Under the pieces are notes generated by a model that was not told where the DNA came from, did no database searches, and worked only from the letters and a program-made list of their open reading frames with translations. A stretch of DNA of 64,000 bases, taken from Olsenella_K sp050953285 (GTDB taxonomy: Bacteria > Actinomycetota > Coriobacteriia > Coriobacteriales > Atopobiaceae). The translations under genes and the position numbers were made by a program. How positions within the stretch are numbered: position 1 is the stretch's first letter; each line of letters starts with the position of its first letter. Below are positions 34,406 to 43,204 of this stretch, piece by piece. Location: NCBI GenBank assembly GCA_050953285.1, contig JBMNMK010000002.1:558001-622000 (forward strand), written 5' to 3'.

Positions 34406-35643
34406 CATTCTCCTGTTGCTTGTAAGCCAAATCGATACCGCGCGAGCGACTTGAGCATGATAGCAAGTATGACCGTCAGTCCCTCTTGCAAGCTTTTCTC
34501 GCTCACCCACTCATCACGGGTATGGAGCAGGCCACCTCTAACGGCACCTACGTTGATAGCCGGCACCTTAAGAGACAGGGGAATATTGGCATCGGTGGAA
34601 GCCGGCGTGGTATCGGGGGTTTGTCCTGTTACGGCTTCCATAATCTCCGCGGCTTCTTGCTCAATGACCTTGAGCTTATCTGGATCAACACCAGAATCAC
34701 AGGGTCTGTCACCTATGAGCTCAACTTCAATCTTTGCATCATCGGTATTGACGCTTTCAATCAACTTCATGAGCTTGTCATGCAGTCGCATGAGGGATGC
34801 CTGCTTTTGCGCGCGATATTCCACGGTCATTCGTGCATGCGAGGCAATGCTATTGATGGTTGTACCGCCTTCAATTGTGCCTACGTTGTAGGTGACACCA
34901 GCAGGCGGATCGAGGGAATAGAGGCCTTCGACCACACGGCATAAGACCTCAATTGCGTTTGTATTGCCAAAATCTCTCAGTGAATGGCCACCGCGCGTTG
35001 TGCAGGTGATTCTATAGCGATGTGAGCCAACTGCATGAGATATCACCTGAGGGAGATAGAGGTCAAAGCTGTGGTGCTCACGAATCCTCTTGCCAAAGCG
35101 CTTATAGATAGCTCGCGTGCCCCTCAAGTTGCCAAGTCCCTCCTCACAGGAATTAGCAACGATCAACACGCCGGTATTCTTGGGAATGACAGATAGGTGG
35201 GTGAGCAAATAACGAGCCGCCATGAGTAGACCTACCAGATTTGCCGTGTCATCCCCAACACCTGGGGCGTAGAGGCGGCTGTTGTCCTCATGGAGCGGAA
35301 GCGGCTTGGTATCGTTTGCAACAATGTCTGTGTGAGCAGAAAACACCAAAAGACGCTCTGCATCTTCTTCTCCCAAAAGACAGTAGGCATTTTTTGCTTC
35401 ATCTACCGTTACCGCTGTTGCTCCAGCATTTTTGAGCCACCGCTCAACGTAGTGAGCGCGAGCGTCTTCATGTCCGGAAGGTGACGGTATTTGTGCCAGA
35501 TCCTTGAGCAAGCGAATCTCCTGTTGGAGCACCTGGCTAGCATAATCATGTGCGGCTGCCACATCACGGAGCGCAAGCTCAGCTTGGGGCCTTGTGCTGA
35601 TACTGGTGTGCGCAGCTTTTCTCTGCAAAGCCTGTGTCTGCAT
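34405..35643 (-). CDS. M20-family zinc peptidase (tripeptidase/PepT-like)
   Basis: This 412-residue cytoplasmic metallopeptidase has the M20 pattern: first metal ligands in VFSAHTDIV, the bridging Asp in APGVGDDTANLVG, and the catalytic Glu pair in ANSCEEGLGN, followed by a lid-domain dimerisation region (about residues 200-310, RYRITCTTRGGHSLRDFGN) and a late GAVRGGLLHTRDEWV, consistent with a final metal ligand. The family cleaves di/tripeptides or N-acyl amino acids. ATG 35643 is six bases after AAGGAG; the GTG at 35649 abuts it. It is the first gene of the operon with the TcdA-like and TatD genes. Confidence 0.85.
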   Translation of the reverse strand: MQTQALQRKAAHTSISTRPQAELALRDVAAAHDYASQVLQQEIRLLKDLAQIPSPSGHEDARAHYVERWLKNAGATAVTVDEAKNAYCLLGEEDAERLLVFSAHTDIVANDTKPLPLHEDNSRLYAPGVGDDTANLVGLLMAARYLLTHLSVIPKNTGVLIVANSCEEGLGNLRGTRAIYKRFGKRIREHHSFDLYLPQVISHAVGSHRYRITCTTRGGHSLRDFGNTNAIEVLCRVVEGLYSLDPPAGVTYNVGTIEGGTTINSIASHARMTVEYRAQKQASLMRLHDKLMKLIESVNTDDAKIEVELIGDRPCDSGVDPDKLKVIEQEAAEIMEAVTGQTPDTTPASTDANIPLSLKVPAINVGAVRGGLLHTRDEWVSEKSLQEGLTVILAIMLKSLARYRFGLQATGE

Positions 35644-35849
35644 ATCCACTCCTTGCGTCTGCTTTCACCATTATTGCGAAGTAGTTTACCTAGCGGTACT
35701 TTTTTAAGCTCTTTACATGCATTATTAACGCTCTGTGTGTAAGAACAATGGTAGCAAAAAACGGCGAACAAATGTTTGTGTTCATGCTATACTCACATCA
35801 TCAGGTAATGGCAGTGAATGACCACTGCCAAAGAGGGGAGATGGGGTTT

Positions 35850-36476
35850 ATGGCAGACGTATTGCTCATCAATGGTAGCCCGCACAAGAATGGGTGTACG
35901 GCAACCGCACTTGAGATCGTGGCACATGAGATAGAAGACCAGGGTCTCAGCACTGAGACGGTGTGGCTGGGAAACAATACCTACGCAGGCTGTACCTCAT
36001 GCCACTATTGCGCGCATCATGATCGGTGCGTAAGAGATGACATTGTCAATGAGTTGCTTCCTCAGTTTGAGGAGGCAAAGGGCCTTGTTGTGGGGTCTGC
36101 GGTGCATTATGCCAGCGCAACGGGCACCATCACATCGGTGCTGGACAGACTTTTCTATGCAAAATCTTTTGATACACGTTTTAAGGTGGGGGCATGCGTG
36201 GTGAGCTGTAGAAGAGGTGGCGCCAGCGCTACATTTGACCAGCTCAACAAGTATTTCACCATCTCTCAAATGCCCATCGTGTCAAGTAGGTACTGGAACA
36301 GCGTTCATGGTTACACCAGAGAAGATGTTCTGAAAGACATCGAAGGCTGCCAGACTATGATGATGTTGGGTCGCAATATGGCGTTCTTGATCAAGTCGAT
36401 TGATCTGGGACGTGAGCATGTGGGCCTGCCGGAGCTTGAAGAGCCCCGCTGGACACATTTCATGGATGGCAAGTAG
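35850..36476 (+). CDS. Iron-sulfur flavoprotein (Isf-like, flavodoxin fold)
   Basis: This 208-residue NADPH-dependent FMN reductase-fold protein has an FMN phosphate loop, NGSPHKNGCTATA, at residues 8-20. Its most telling feature is C48-x2-C51-x2-C54-x5-C60 (GCTSCHYCAHHDRC), the compact cysteine motif of Isf proteins, which carry one [4Fe-4S] cluster and FMN and transfer two electrons, often to oxygen or peroxide in anaerobes. ATG 35850 follows GAGGGGAGATGGGG; the ORF is open further upstream but lacks a ribosome site. A redox-defence role is inferred. The 5-formyl-THF cyclo-ligase gene follows 16 bases later. Confidence 0.85.
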   Translation: MADVLLINGSPHKNGCTATALEIVAHEIEDQGLSTETVWLGNNTYAGCTSCHYCAHHDRCVRDDIVNELLPQFEEAKGLVVGSAVHYASATGTITSVLDRLFYAKSFDTRFKVGACVVSCRRGGASATFDQLNKYFTISQMPIVSSRYWNSVHGYTREDVLKDIEGCQTMMMLGRNMAFLIKSIDLGREHVGLPELEEPRWTHFMDGK

Positions 36477-36492
36477 AAATAGGAAGCCGGTC

Positions 36493-37119
36493 ATGTCTTC
36501 ATCTTTGCGTAAAGATGCTCTGAGAGAAAAGCTTCTGGCAAAACGTGCGCAACTCACGGGCGAGAAAAGAGTGTCTCTTGACAGCTTGATCTGCAAAAAT
36601 GTGTGCGCACGCCCAGAGTTTCAGGAGACGTCTGTCCTGGCGTGCTATCTGTCTATGGACTCAGAGGTGGAGACAAGGCCTCTCATCCGTTCGGCTTGGA
36701 GCCAGGGAAAGACAGTCGTGCTTCCTCGTGTGTTTCCTCACCGGCAACTGAGGTGGTACAAGCTAGAACCTACGAACAACACCGCATTGGATGAGAAAAC
36801 AGCTGGTCTGGAAAAGAGTGCATTTGGTGTTTTAGAGCCCAAAGCATGCCTAGAAAATGAGCTCGATCTCTCTTCCATAAAAGGTACCAAAGGTACCGTC
36901 TTGGCCATTGTGCCCGGTCTTTGCTTTGATATGAAGGGCTACAGGTTGGGATACGGCGGTGGGTTCTACGATGCATTCCTTTCTGATTTTGAGGGGACAT
37001 CATGTGGCATTGCTCGTGACATGTTTGTCGTAGATAACCTTGATAGTTTGGAGCCGCATGATGTGCCGGTAGATATGGTGATCAGCGAAAAGCGAAGCAT
37101 CATGTGCTCTGTGAAATGA
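36493..37119 (+). CDS. 5-formyltetrahydrofolate cyclo-ligase
   Basis: This 208-residue MTHFS family protein has an N-terminal SSLRKDALREKLLAKRAQL, then LACYLSMDSEVETRPLI, and the ATP-binding GYRLGYGGGFYDAFL near residue 155, the family signature. It turns 5-formyl-THF into 5,10-methenyl-THF with ATP, returning a storage folate to the one-carbon pool. ATG 36493 follows AGGAAG. It lies directly after the flavoprotein gene and 160 bases before fhs, the start of a run of folate genes, so genomic context agrees with the assignment. Confidence 0.9.
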   Translation: MSSSLRKDALREKLLAKRAQLTGEKRVSLDSLICKNVCARPEFQETSVLACYLSMDSEVETRPLIRSAWSQGKTVVLPRVFPHRQLRWYKLEPTNNTALDEKTAGLEKSAFGVLEPKACLENELDLSSIKGTKGTVLAIVPGLCFDMKGYRLGYGGGFYDAFLSDFEGTSCGIARDMFVVDNLDSLEPHDVPVDMVISEKRSIMCSVK

Positions 37120-37279
37120 GAGGTCAAGCTTGCAATTTGTAGGTGTGCCGTTTTATTAACAAGTTCGCTCAAAACGAAGGAGATGAGGTCGAGAAGGTCT
37201 AGCATAACTATATGGTCAGTCGTCCCGTAACCACTCGGTAACCATTGGCACAACGCCAAAAAGCGAAAGGATGTCAACA

Positions 37280-38947
37280 ATGGCAAAGTCAGATATTGAG
37301 ATTGCACAAGAAGCAACAATGCTTCCCATCACAGAAGTTGCTCAAAAAGCAGGTCTTTCACCAGAGCAACTTGAGCTTTATGGCAACTACAAGGCAAAGG
37401 TTGACATCCATGCATTTGATAAGCTTCCCATGAAGGGCAAGCTTATTCTTGTCACAGCGATAAACCCAACGCCTGCAGGTGAGGGCAAGACCACCACTTC
37501 TGTTGGCCTGCAAGATGCCCTTTGCAAGTTGGGCAAGAACTCACTTCTGTGCCTGCGTGAACCGTCGCTCGGTCCTGTCTTTGGCGTTAAGGGCGGAGCT
37601 GCTGGTGGTGGCTATGCTCAGGTTGTCCCCATGGAGGATATAAACCTGCACTTTACGGGAGATTTTCATGCCATAGGAGCTGCCAATAACCTGCTTGCTG
37701 CCATGTTGGATAACCATATCAAGCAGGGAAATGCCTTAAACATTGATCCTCGTCGCATCGTTTGGAAGCGCTGCGTTGATATGAACGATCGTCAACTGAG
37801 AAATGTCGTTGATGGTCTCGGTGGCATTGCAGATGGTATGCCGCGTGAGGACGGTTTTGATATCACGGTAGCTTCAGAGGTTATGGCTGTATTTTGCCTT
37901 GCTACAGATCTGATGGATCTCAAAGCACGCCTGGGTCGCATGGTGGTGGCCTATACCTATGACAGAAAACCTATTACGGCACATGACATCCATGCAGAAG
38001 GGGCTATGACGGCTCTGCTCAAAGACGCTATTAAGCCCAACCTGGTACAGACGCTTGAGAACAACCCCGCATTTGTTCACGGCGGACCATTTGCAAATAT
38101 TGCCCATGGCTGCAACTCCGTGGAAGCTACCACAACGGCTCTCAAGCTGGCAGATTATGTGGTTACGGAAGCGGGCTTTGGTGCAGACTTAGGTGCAGAG
38201 AAGTTTTTGGATATCAAGAGCCGCTATGCAGGACTCCATCCCGATGCGGTGGTCTTGGTGGCCACAGTTCGCGCGCTGAAATATAACGGTGGCGTTGCTA
38301 AGAACGATCTTGGTACAGAAAACTTGGATGCAGTACGAGCTGGCCTTCCCAATCTCATGAGGCATATCTCAAACATGAAAGAGGTCTGGGGTCTTCCTGT
38401 CGTTGTTGCTATCAACGCATTCCCCACAGATAGTGAGGCGGAACTCGCTCTTGTTGAGGAAGAGTGCAAGAAGATTGGTGTCAACGTAAGCCTGTCCGAG
38501 GTTTGGGCAGAAGGTGGCAGCGGTGGCTTGGATCTTGCCCGTGAGGTTATTCGCCTCTGTGAGGAGCCTAACGACTTCCATTTTGCCTATGAGCTGGATA
38601 TGAGCTTGGAAGAAAAGATTTCTGCTATCGCTACGAAGGTCTATCACGCCGATGGTGTTGACTTTGCACCTAAGGCTGCAAAGCAGCTTAAAGAGCTCGA
38701 GTCACTTGGCTTTGGTGGCCTTCCGGTGTGCATGGCAAAGACGCAGTACTCCTTTAGTGATGATCAAACCAAGTTGGGCGCTCCTACAGACTTTAGGGTG
38801 ACCGTGAGAAACCTTCGCGTTTCTGCAGGCGCAGGCTTTGTTGTTGCCTTGACAGGTGACATCATGACCATGCCAGGTCTGCCTAAGGTTCCCGCGGCAG
38901 AAAAGATTGATGTCACGCCTGACGGAAAGATCGTGGGACTGTTTTAG
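37280..38947 (+). CDS. fhs: Formate-tetrahydrofolate ligase
   Basis: This 555-residue enzyme attaches formate to tetrahydrofolate using ATP, giving 10-formyl-THF. The P-loop NPTPAGEGKTTTSVGLQDAL is at about residues 64-83, followed by LREPSLGPVFGVKGGAAGGGYAQ-type sequence unique to the family. The whole length fits. ATG 37280 is nine bases after AAAGG; ATG 37271 abuts it. It is the first gene of fhs-fchA-folD-folE-folC-queD. The formate source is likely the PflB encoded 8 kb downstream. The upstream 160 bases include a TAACTAT-like -10 but no tetrahydrofolate riboswitch that I can recognise. Confidence 0.96.
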   Translation: MAKSDIEIAQEATMLPITEVAQKAGLSPEQLELYGNYKAKVDIHAFDKLPMKGKLILVTAINPTPAGEGKTTTSVGLQDALCKLGKNSLLCLREPSLGPVFGVKGGAAGGGYAQVVPMEDINLHFTGDFHAIGAANNLLAAMLDNHIKQGNALNIDPRRIVWKRCVDMNDRQLRNVVDGLGGIADGMPREDGFDITVASEVMAVFCLATDLMDLKARLGRMVVAYTYDRKPITAHDIHAEGAMTALLKDAIKPNLVQTLENNPAFVHGGPFANIAHGCNSVEATTTALKLADYVVTEAGFGADLGAEKFLDIKSRYAGLHPDAVVLVATVRALKYNGGVAKNDLGTENLDAVRAGLPNLMRHISNMKEVWGLPVVVAINAFPTDSEAELALVEEECKKIGVNVSLSEVWAEGGSGGLDLAREVIRLCEEPNDFHFAYELDMSLEEKISAIATKVYHADGVDFAPKAAKQLKELESLGFGGLPVCMAKTQYSFSDDQTKLGAPTDFRVTVRNLRVSAGAGFVVALTGDIMTMPGLPKVPAAEKIDVTPDGKIVGLF

Positions 38948-38955
38948 CTTGCAGA

Positions 38956-38989
38956 GCACTCCCAGAGACCATCTGGGGGTGCGCTTTTC
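38956..38989 (+). terminator. Hairpin terminator between fhs and fchA
   Basis: GCACTCCCAGA (38956-38966) pairs with TCTGGGGGTGC (38972-38982), followed by GCTTTTCT. Possible partial termination inside the folate run. Confidence 0.7.
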
Positions 38990-39021
38990 TCGCAAACCCA
39001 AGTAATAGAAAGATTGCTTCT

Positions 39022-39654
39022 ATGTCCAAAACTGTTGTGGACAGGAGCTGCACTGACTTTGTGGAAACACTCGCTGCGAAGGTGTCAGTTCCTGGGGGAG
39101 GTAGCGTTGCGGCCTACGCTGGTGCAATAGCGTCTGCACTGTGCTCGATGGTGGGTGAGTTCACGCACGGAAAAAAGCTTTATGCACGCTACGATGCAGA
39201 TATCGAGCGGATTCTTGAAGAGTTGGAAAGAATCCGGCACCGTTTTCTTGAGTTGGTCGATGAAGACGCTCGTGCTCTCGAGCCGCTTACCCAAGCGTAT
39301 AGCATTTCACGAGATGATCCAGAGCGCCAATCAAAGTTGGACGCTGCTACCAAGCATGCGTGCAAGGCGCCTCTTGAGATGATGGAGCTTTGTGGCAAGA
39401 CCATTGAGCTCATTGAAGAGATGGCGCAAAAGTCCTCAAAGCTGCTGATTTCTGATGCAGGCTGCAGCGCATTCATGGCTTCTGCAGCCCTCAGCGCGGC
39501 AAGTCTCAATGTCTTTGTGAATACCGCGAGCATTTCAGATCGTGCGTGGGCAGAGGATGTAGAGCGGCGCGCAGATGAGCTCTTATCCACATTTGGCCCT
39601 CGTGCGAATGTGGTGGCATCGCATGTGGTAGCAGAAATCAGAAGGAGATCCTAG
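39022..39654 (+). CDS. fchA: FchA-type methenyl-THF cyclohydrolase / formimidoyl-THF cyclodeaminase
   Basis: This 210-residue stand-alone FTCD C-terminal domain protein starts with SCTDFVETLAAKVSVPGGGSVAAY, the family signature, and is otherwise helical, as the known structures are. The family either releases ammonia from 5-formimidoyl-THF or hydrolyses 5,10-methenyl-THF to 10-formyl-THF (FchA of acetogens). Between fhs and folD and with no histidine-degradation genes nearby, the cyclohydrolase role is more likely. ATG 39022 follows AGAAAG. The stop is one base before the folD start, so the two are translationally coupled. Confidence 0.88.
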   Translation: MSKTVVDRSCTDFVETLAAKVSVPGGGSVAAYAGAIASALCSMVGEFTHGKKLYARYDADIERILEELERIRHRFLELVDEDARALEPLTQAYSISRDDPERQSKLDAATKHACKAPLEMMELCGKTIELIEEMAQKSSKLLISDAGCSAFMASAALSAASLNVFVNTASISDRAWAEDVERRADELLSTFGPRANVVASHVVAEIRRRS

Positions 39655-39655
39655 C

Positions 39656-40510
39656 ATGGCAGAGCTGCTAAAAGGAGCACCTGTAGCACGGGCGCTCGCA
39701 GAAGATGTGGCGCAGAGGGTGGCTCAGCTTTCCAAAGAAGGCATATCTGTTTGCTTGGCTCTCGTGCGCGTCGGTGAGAAGGATGCAGATCTTTCATATG
39801 AGCGTGGCATAGAAAAGAGATGTCAGGCATGCGGCATTGAAATCAAGAAGTACGTCTATACAGAGCACAGCACAACAGACGAGCTCATGAGCGGTATAGC
39901 AAATATTAATAGCGACGACGCTATCAGTGGATGTCTGCTCTTCAGGCCGCTCCCTGCTCACATCGACGAGGAGGCTGTGTGTCAAGCACTCAGTGTTGAA
40001 AAAGATGTAGATGGGCAGACTGAAGGGTCTCTCTTTGGAGTATTTGCAGGTGTGAAGCAGGGATTTCCGCCCTGTACTGCAGAAGCGGTCATGCAGATAC
40101 TGGACTTTTACCATGTGGATCTCGCGGGCAAAAATGTGTGTGTCATAGGCAGGTCACTCGTTGTGGGAAAGCCTGTCTCCATGATGCTTCAAGCACGCAA
40201 TGCCACGGTGGTGATGTGTCACTCCAAGACCGAAGATCTTACAGCATGGACCAAGGCATGTTCTGTTGTCGTGGTAGCTGCTGGTCATCCCAAGACATTT
40301 GCACAAGAGCATACAGAAAAGAACCAAACGGTGATTGACGTCGGTATTAATTGGGATAAAGATGCAGGCAAGTTGGTGGGGGATGTCGACTTTGGCGCTG
40401 TTGAGCCTCTGGTGGGAGCGCTCACGCCCGTGCCTGGCGGTGTTGGATCTGTCACGACCGCGTGTTTGGCACGTCATGTGGTAGAGGCGGCCGAGAGGTG
40501 TAGAAAATGA
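39656..40510 (+). CDS. folD: FolD-family methylene-THF dehydrogenase lacking the cyclohydrolase lysine
   Basis: This is 284 residues. The substrate-site Tyr48 is followed by the sequence ERGIEKRC; the catalytic lysine of the usual YxxxK is Ile52 here. The QLPLP motif reads FRPLP, while VEKDVDG, IGRSLVVGKPV (NADP site) and TPVPGGVGS are intact. In characterised FolD enzymes loss of this lysine abolishes cyclohydrolase activity but spares dehydrogenase activity, so this is predicted to oxidise 5,10-methylene-THF to methenyl-THF, with FchA completing the second step. I recall similar sequences in clostridia. ATG 39656 is one base after the fchA stop, and folE overlaps its end (ATGA). Confidence 0.9.
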   Translation: MAELLKGAPVARALAEDVAQRVAQLSKEGISVCLALVRVGEKDADLSYERGIEKRCQACGIEIKKYVYTEHSTTDELMSGIANINSDDAISGCLLFRPLPAHIDEEAVCQALSVEKDVDGQTEGSLFGVFAGVKQGFPPCTAEAVMQILDFYHVDLAGKNVCVIGRSLVVGKPVSMMLQARNATVVMCHSKTEDLTAWTKACSVVVVAAGHPKTFAQEHTEKNQTVIDVGINWDKDAGKLVGDVDFGAVEPLVGALTPVPGGVGSVTTACLARHVVEAAERCRK

Positions 40511-41160
40511 TTCCAGAGACAAGTTCTTATCGCCCAGCAGCACTGACCGGTGCTGTGGATGCGGAAGGTAGAGCTCTCAATGATCAGGGTTTTGCGGCGT
40601 TTGATAAGGATCGCGCAGAGGCGGCTGTGAGGGAATTTTTGTATGCCATAGGAGAAGACCCTAACAGAGAAGGCCTGGTAGGCACCCCTGAGCGTGTGGC
40701 GCGAGCCTGCCTTGAGTTGTTGGGTGGCATGCAGGAGGAGCCGGCGGCGCACCTGAGACGTCAGTTTCAGGAAGACCACAACCAAGAGATGGTTGTTGTT
40801 AAAGACATCCCGTTTTCGTCGTTTTGCGAGCACCATCTGCTGCCGTTTGTCGGAAAGGCCAGCGTGGCATATATACCTGCGGGTGGGCGCATCTGTGGGC
40901 TATCCAAGATTGCGCGCTGTGTGACTGGCTATGCGCATCGCCTTCAGGTGCAGGAGCGCCTGACGTCTCAGATTGCAGATGCCATGGTCAAAGAGCTTGA
41001 ACCACTTGGCGTGATGGTCGTGCTTGAGGCGGAGCACACATGCATGACCATGCGCGGTGCGCGTGCGGCTGGCTCTCTTACCAGGACATCTGCCGTGCGC
41101 GGCATCTTTAAGGCGGATATAAAAACGCGTGAAGAGGCGCTGAGATTGCTGGGCGCGTAG
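40507..41160 (+). CDS. folE: GTP cyclohydrolase I
   Basis: This 217-residue enzyme opens the GTP ring to make 7,8-dihydroneopterin triphosphate, first step in folate and queuosine synthesis. The zinc ligands are Cys and His in SSFCEHHLLPF and the second Cys in AEHTCMTMRG; LSKIARCVTGYAHRLQVQERLT is also typical. It overlaps the folD stop by four bases. A copy of the dispersed 12-mer lies in the 5' coding region (40523-40534, read as SSYRP), in a part not conserved in the family. No folB, folK or folP is seen in the window. Confidence 0.95.
   Translation: MIPETSSYRPAALTGAVDAEGRALNDQGFAAFDKDRAEAAVREFLYAIGEDPNREGLVGTPERVARACLELLGGMQEEPAAHLRRQFQEDHNQEMVVVKDIPFSSFCEHHLLPFVGKASVAYIPAGGRICGLSKIARCVTGYAHRLQVQERLTSQIADAMVKELEPLGVMVVLEAEHTCMTMRGARAAGSLTRTSAVRGIFKADIKTREEALRLLGA
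40523..40534 (-). repeat. Dispersed 12-mer GGCGATAAGAAC
   Basis: Exact copy in the first codons of folE, on the antisense strand. Confidence 0.85.
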
Positions 41161-41188
41161 CCTGGCCTCAGCTGTGATAGGGGCACTC

Positions 41189-42646
41189 ATGTATCAAATC
41201 CCGTTCGATGTAGCAGATATAAGCTATCAAGAGGCTTGTGACATCTTGGGTTCTACCAAGCGTTTCGGTATTCAGCCCATGCTTGAATGCGTGGTGGATA
41301 TGAACGCTGAGCTCAACAATCCCGACGATTGCTTTGAATCGGTGCAGATTGCTGGCACCAATGGAAAAACGTCGACCTCGCGCTTTGCTGCGCAGATTCT
41401 TATGGGCGAGGGTAAAAAAGTTGCGCTTTATACATCGCCTGAGCTGGTAAGTCTCTGTGAGCGTATGGAGATCATGGGACATCCTATAGCCGAGAAGGAC
41501 TTTGCGCACGGGATTGCATGCGCTTATGAAGCAGGTCGGCGCGTGAACGAGCGGAGGGCTGCCTTAGGTGTGAGGCCGTATGACATCACGGAGTTTGACC
41601 TCATCACGGTGGCTGCGCTCGTTATATTTGCCCTGGCAGAGGTGGATGTTGCGGTCCTTGAGTGCGGCATGGGTGGCCGCTGGGATGCAACCAGTGCCAC
41701 GCACAATATCAAGTCAGTGGCCATAACGGGTATTGGTCTCGACCATATGAAGATACTGGGCAACACGCTTGAGGCTATAGGTGCTGAAAAAGCAGCTATC
41801 ATCCAAGAGAGCAGGACCTGCGTTTTGGGTGTAGGAACAGCAACTCCTCCCAGCTTGGAAGACGTGTTTTTGGAGCGCAGCCACGAGGTGGGCGTATGCC
41901 CGTGTTTGCTCAGGCCTGAGAGAAGAGAAGATGCCGCAGGTGAGATGCATGAAGGAGAGATGCGTGAGCATAGAGACCTTCCGCATGCAAGCTATATCAT
42001 TCGCCAGCGGCCCAGACGCTTAGGCGCGCCGGTAATCTTGGATGTGACGTCTCCTCTGGGTGTGACCTACGAGGGAATATCCGCACTAAAGCCCAGCTAT
42101 CAGGCTGCAAATATAGCGTGTGCAATCGTTTTGTGTGAGCAATATCTGAGACGACCACTTGATGCTGAGGCACTCTTTGATTCAGTGGTGCGCTGTCCTA
42201 CGCCCGGCCGCTTTGACATCGTGCGCGCCAAGCCGCTCATGCTCATTGATGCCTGTCACAATCCGCAAGGAGTTCAGGTATTTCTGGACGCGCTGGATGA
42301 CATTGAGCCAGATAGGTCCAAACGGCCAGCTCTGCTCTGCGCACATCTGGCGGACAAGGATGTTTCTGGCATGGTAAAGTTGCTTGCAGCTGCGTTTCCG
42401 CACGTCTATGTCACGAAGACACATTCTTCTCGCGCGCTTGATGAGAACGAACTCGCTCAGCTCTACAAGGAGATAGGCGCGCAGGTAGAAGGGGTATTTG
42501 CTTCTGTTGAAGAGGCGCTTTCTGCGCTTGGTGACCAAGACGTGGTGGCGCTCGGATCAATTACGACAGCCGGTGAGGTTGCTGCATGCTTGAGACCAGG
42601 CGTGCAGAATCGCCGTGGCGGTGACGATATTACGCATTCAGCGTAG
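41189..42646 (+). CDS. folC: Folylpolyglutamate synthase / dihydrofolate synthase
   Basis: This is about 485 residues. The Mur-ligase-like ATP motif is AGTNGKTSTSRF near residue 57, the folate-binding region includes TSPELVSLCERM, and the second domain includes DACHNPQGVQVFLDAL. It adds glutamate to dihydropteroate and folates, retaining them in the cell. It is some 40 residues longer than average, with a loop rich in Glu/His and Arg (about residues 232-276) before PVILDVTSPLGV. ATG 41189 follows GGGG and ATAGGGGCACTC; GTG 41174 is an in-frame alternative. It continues the folate operon after folE. Confidence 0.9.
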   Translation: MYQIPFDVADISYQEACDILGSTKRFGIQPMLECVVDMNAELNNPDDCFESVQIAGTNGKTSTSRFAAQILMGEGKKVALYTSPELVSLCERMEIMGHPIAEKDFAHGIACAYEAGRRVNERRAALGVRPYDITEFDLITVAALVIFALAEVDVAVLECGMGGRWDATSATHNIKSVAITGIGLDHMKILGNTLEAIGAEKAAIIQESRTCVLGVGTATPPSLEDVFLERSHEVGVCPCLLRPERREDAAGEMHEGEMREHRDLPHASYIIRQRPRRLGAPVILDVTSPLGVTYEGISALKPSYQAANIACAIVLCEQYLRRPLDAEALFDSVVRCPTPGRFDIVRAKPLMLIDACHNPQGVQVFLDALDDIEPDRSKRPALLCAHLADKDVSGMVKLLAAAFPHVYVTKTHSSRALDENELAQLYKEIGAQVEGVFASVEEALSALGDQDVVALGSITTAGEVAACLRPGVQNRRGGDDITHSA

Positions 42647-42658
42647 CTTGGGGGGCAT

Positions 42659-43081
42659 ATGTTTGGACTCAAGACGGAGGCTTGTTTTGACTCCGCGCAC
42701 TTCTTAACCAACTATTACGGCAAATGTGAAAATCTTCACGGCCATCGCTGGAAGATTGTGGTGTATCTCGCGCAAAAAGAGTTGGAGCACGAGGGCACGC
42801 AAAAAGATATGGTGCTCGATTTTGGCGTCTTTAAGAAGGCCGTGAGGGAAGAAGCTGAGCGCTTGGATCACACGTTTTTGATTGAAAAGGGCTCGCTCAA
42901 GGACTCCACCCTCGACGCCCTGCGTGAAGAGGGCTTCTCGCTCACGATTCTGCCGTTTAGAACGACGGCAGAAAATCTTGCGCGTTATTTTGCCGAGCGC
43001 TTGCAGAAGCGAGGACTTCCCGTCAGCCAGGTTGATTGCTATGAGACGCCGCTCAATTGTGCCACCTATTTTGTGGATTAA
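42659..43081 (+). CDS. queD: 6-carboxytetrahydropterin synthase (QueD) family
   Basis: This 140-residue PTPS/QueD fold protein has the catalytic-Cys and zinc motif CENLHGHRW (C-x3-HGH) at residues 23-31, another zinc His in SAHFLTNY and late Cys/His/Glu residues (DHTFLIEK; VDCYETPLNC). The presence of the Cys argues for QueD rather than PTPS-III, which lacks it and bypasses FolB. QueD converts dihydroneopterin triphosphate to carboxytetrahydropterin in queuosine synthesis. It follows folC by 12 bases with GGGGGG as ribosome site, so a pterin source (FolE) and this user are in one operon. No other que genes are visible. Confidence 0.88.
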   Translation: MFGLKTEACFDSAHFLTNYYGKCENLHGHRWKIVVYLAQKELEHEGTQKDMVLDFGVFKKAVREEAERLDHTFLIEKGSLKDSTLDALREEGFSLTILPFRTTAENLARYFAERLQKRGLPVSQVDCYETPLNCATYFVD

Positions 43082-43204
43082 TTTAGTTTTACTGCGGATG
43101 ACTCACAAGAATGGATATGTTGGTTCGGCATAATTGCCGCTTTGATACAATGAGAAAGTCCTTTGCCAATTGCAAAGCTTTTTCTAAGGAGCCTGTGATA
43201 TAGC

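Noticed and set aside
37120..37279. Tetrahydrofolate riboswitch before fhs
   Set aside because: I see no matching conserved folded core; only ordinary promoter-like sequence and short GTAACC repeats.
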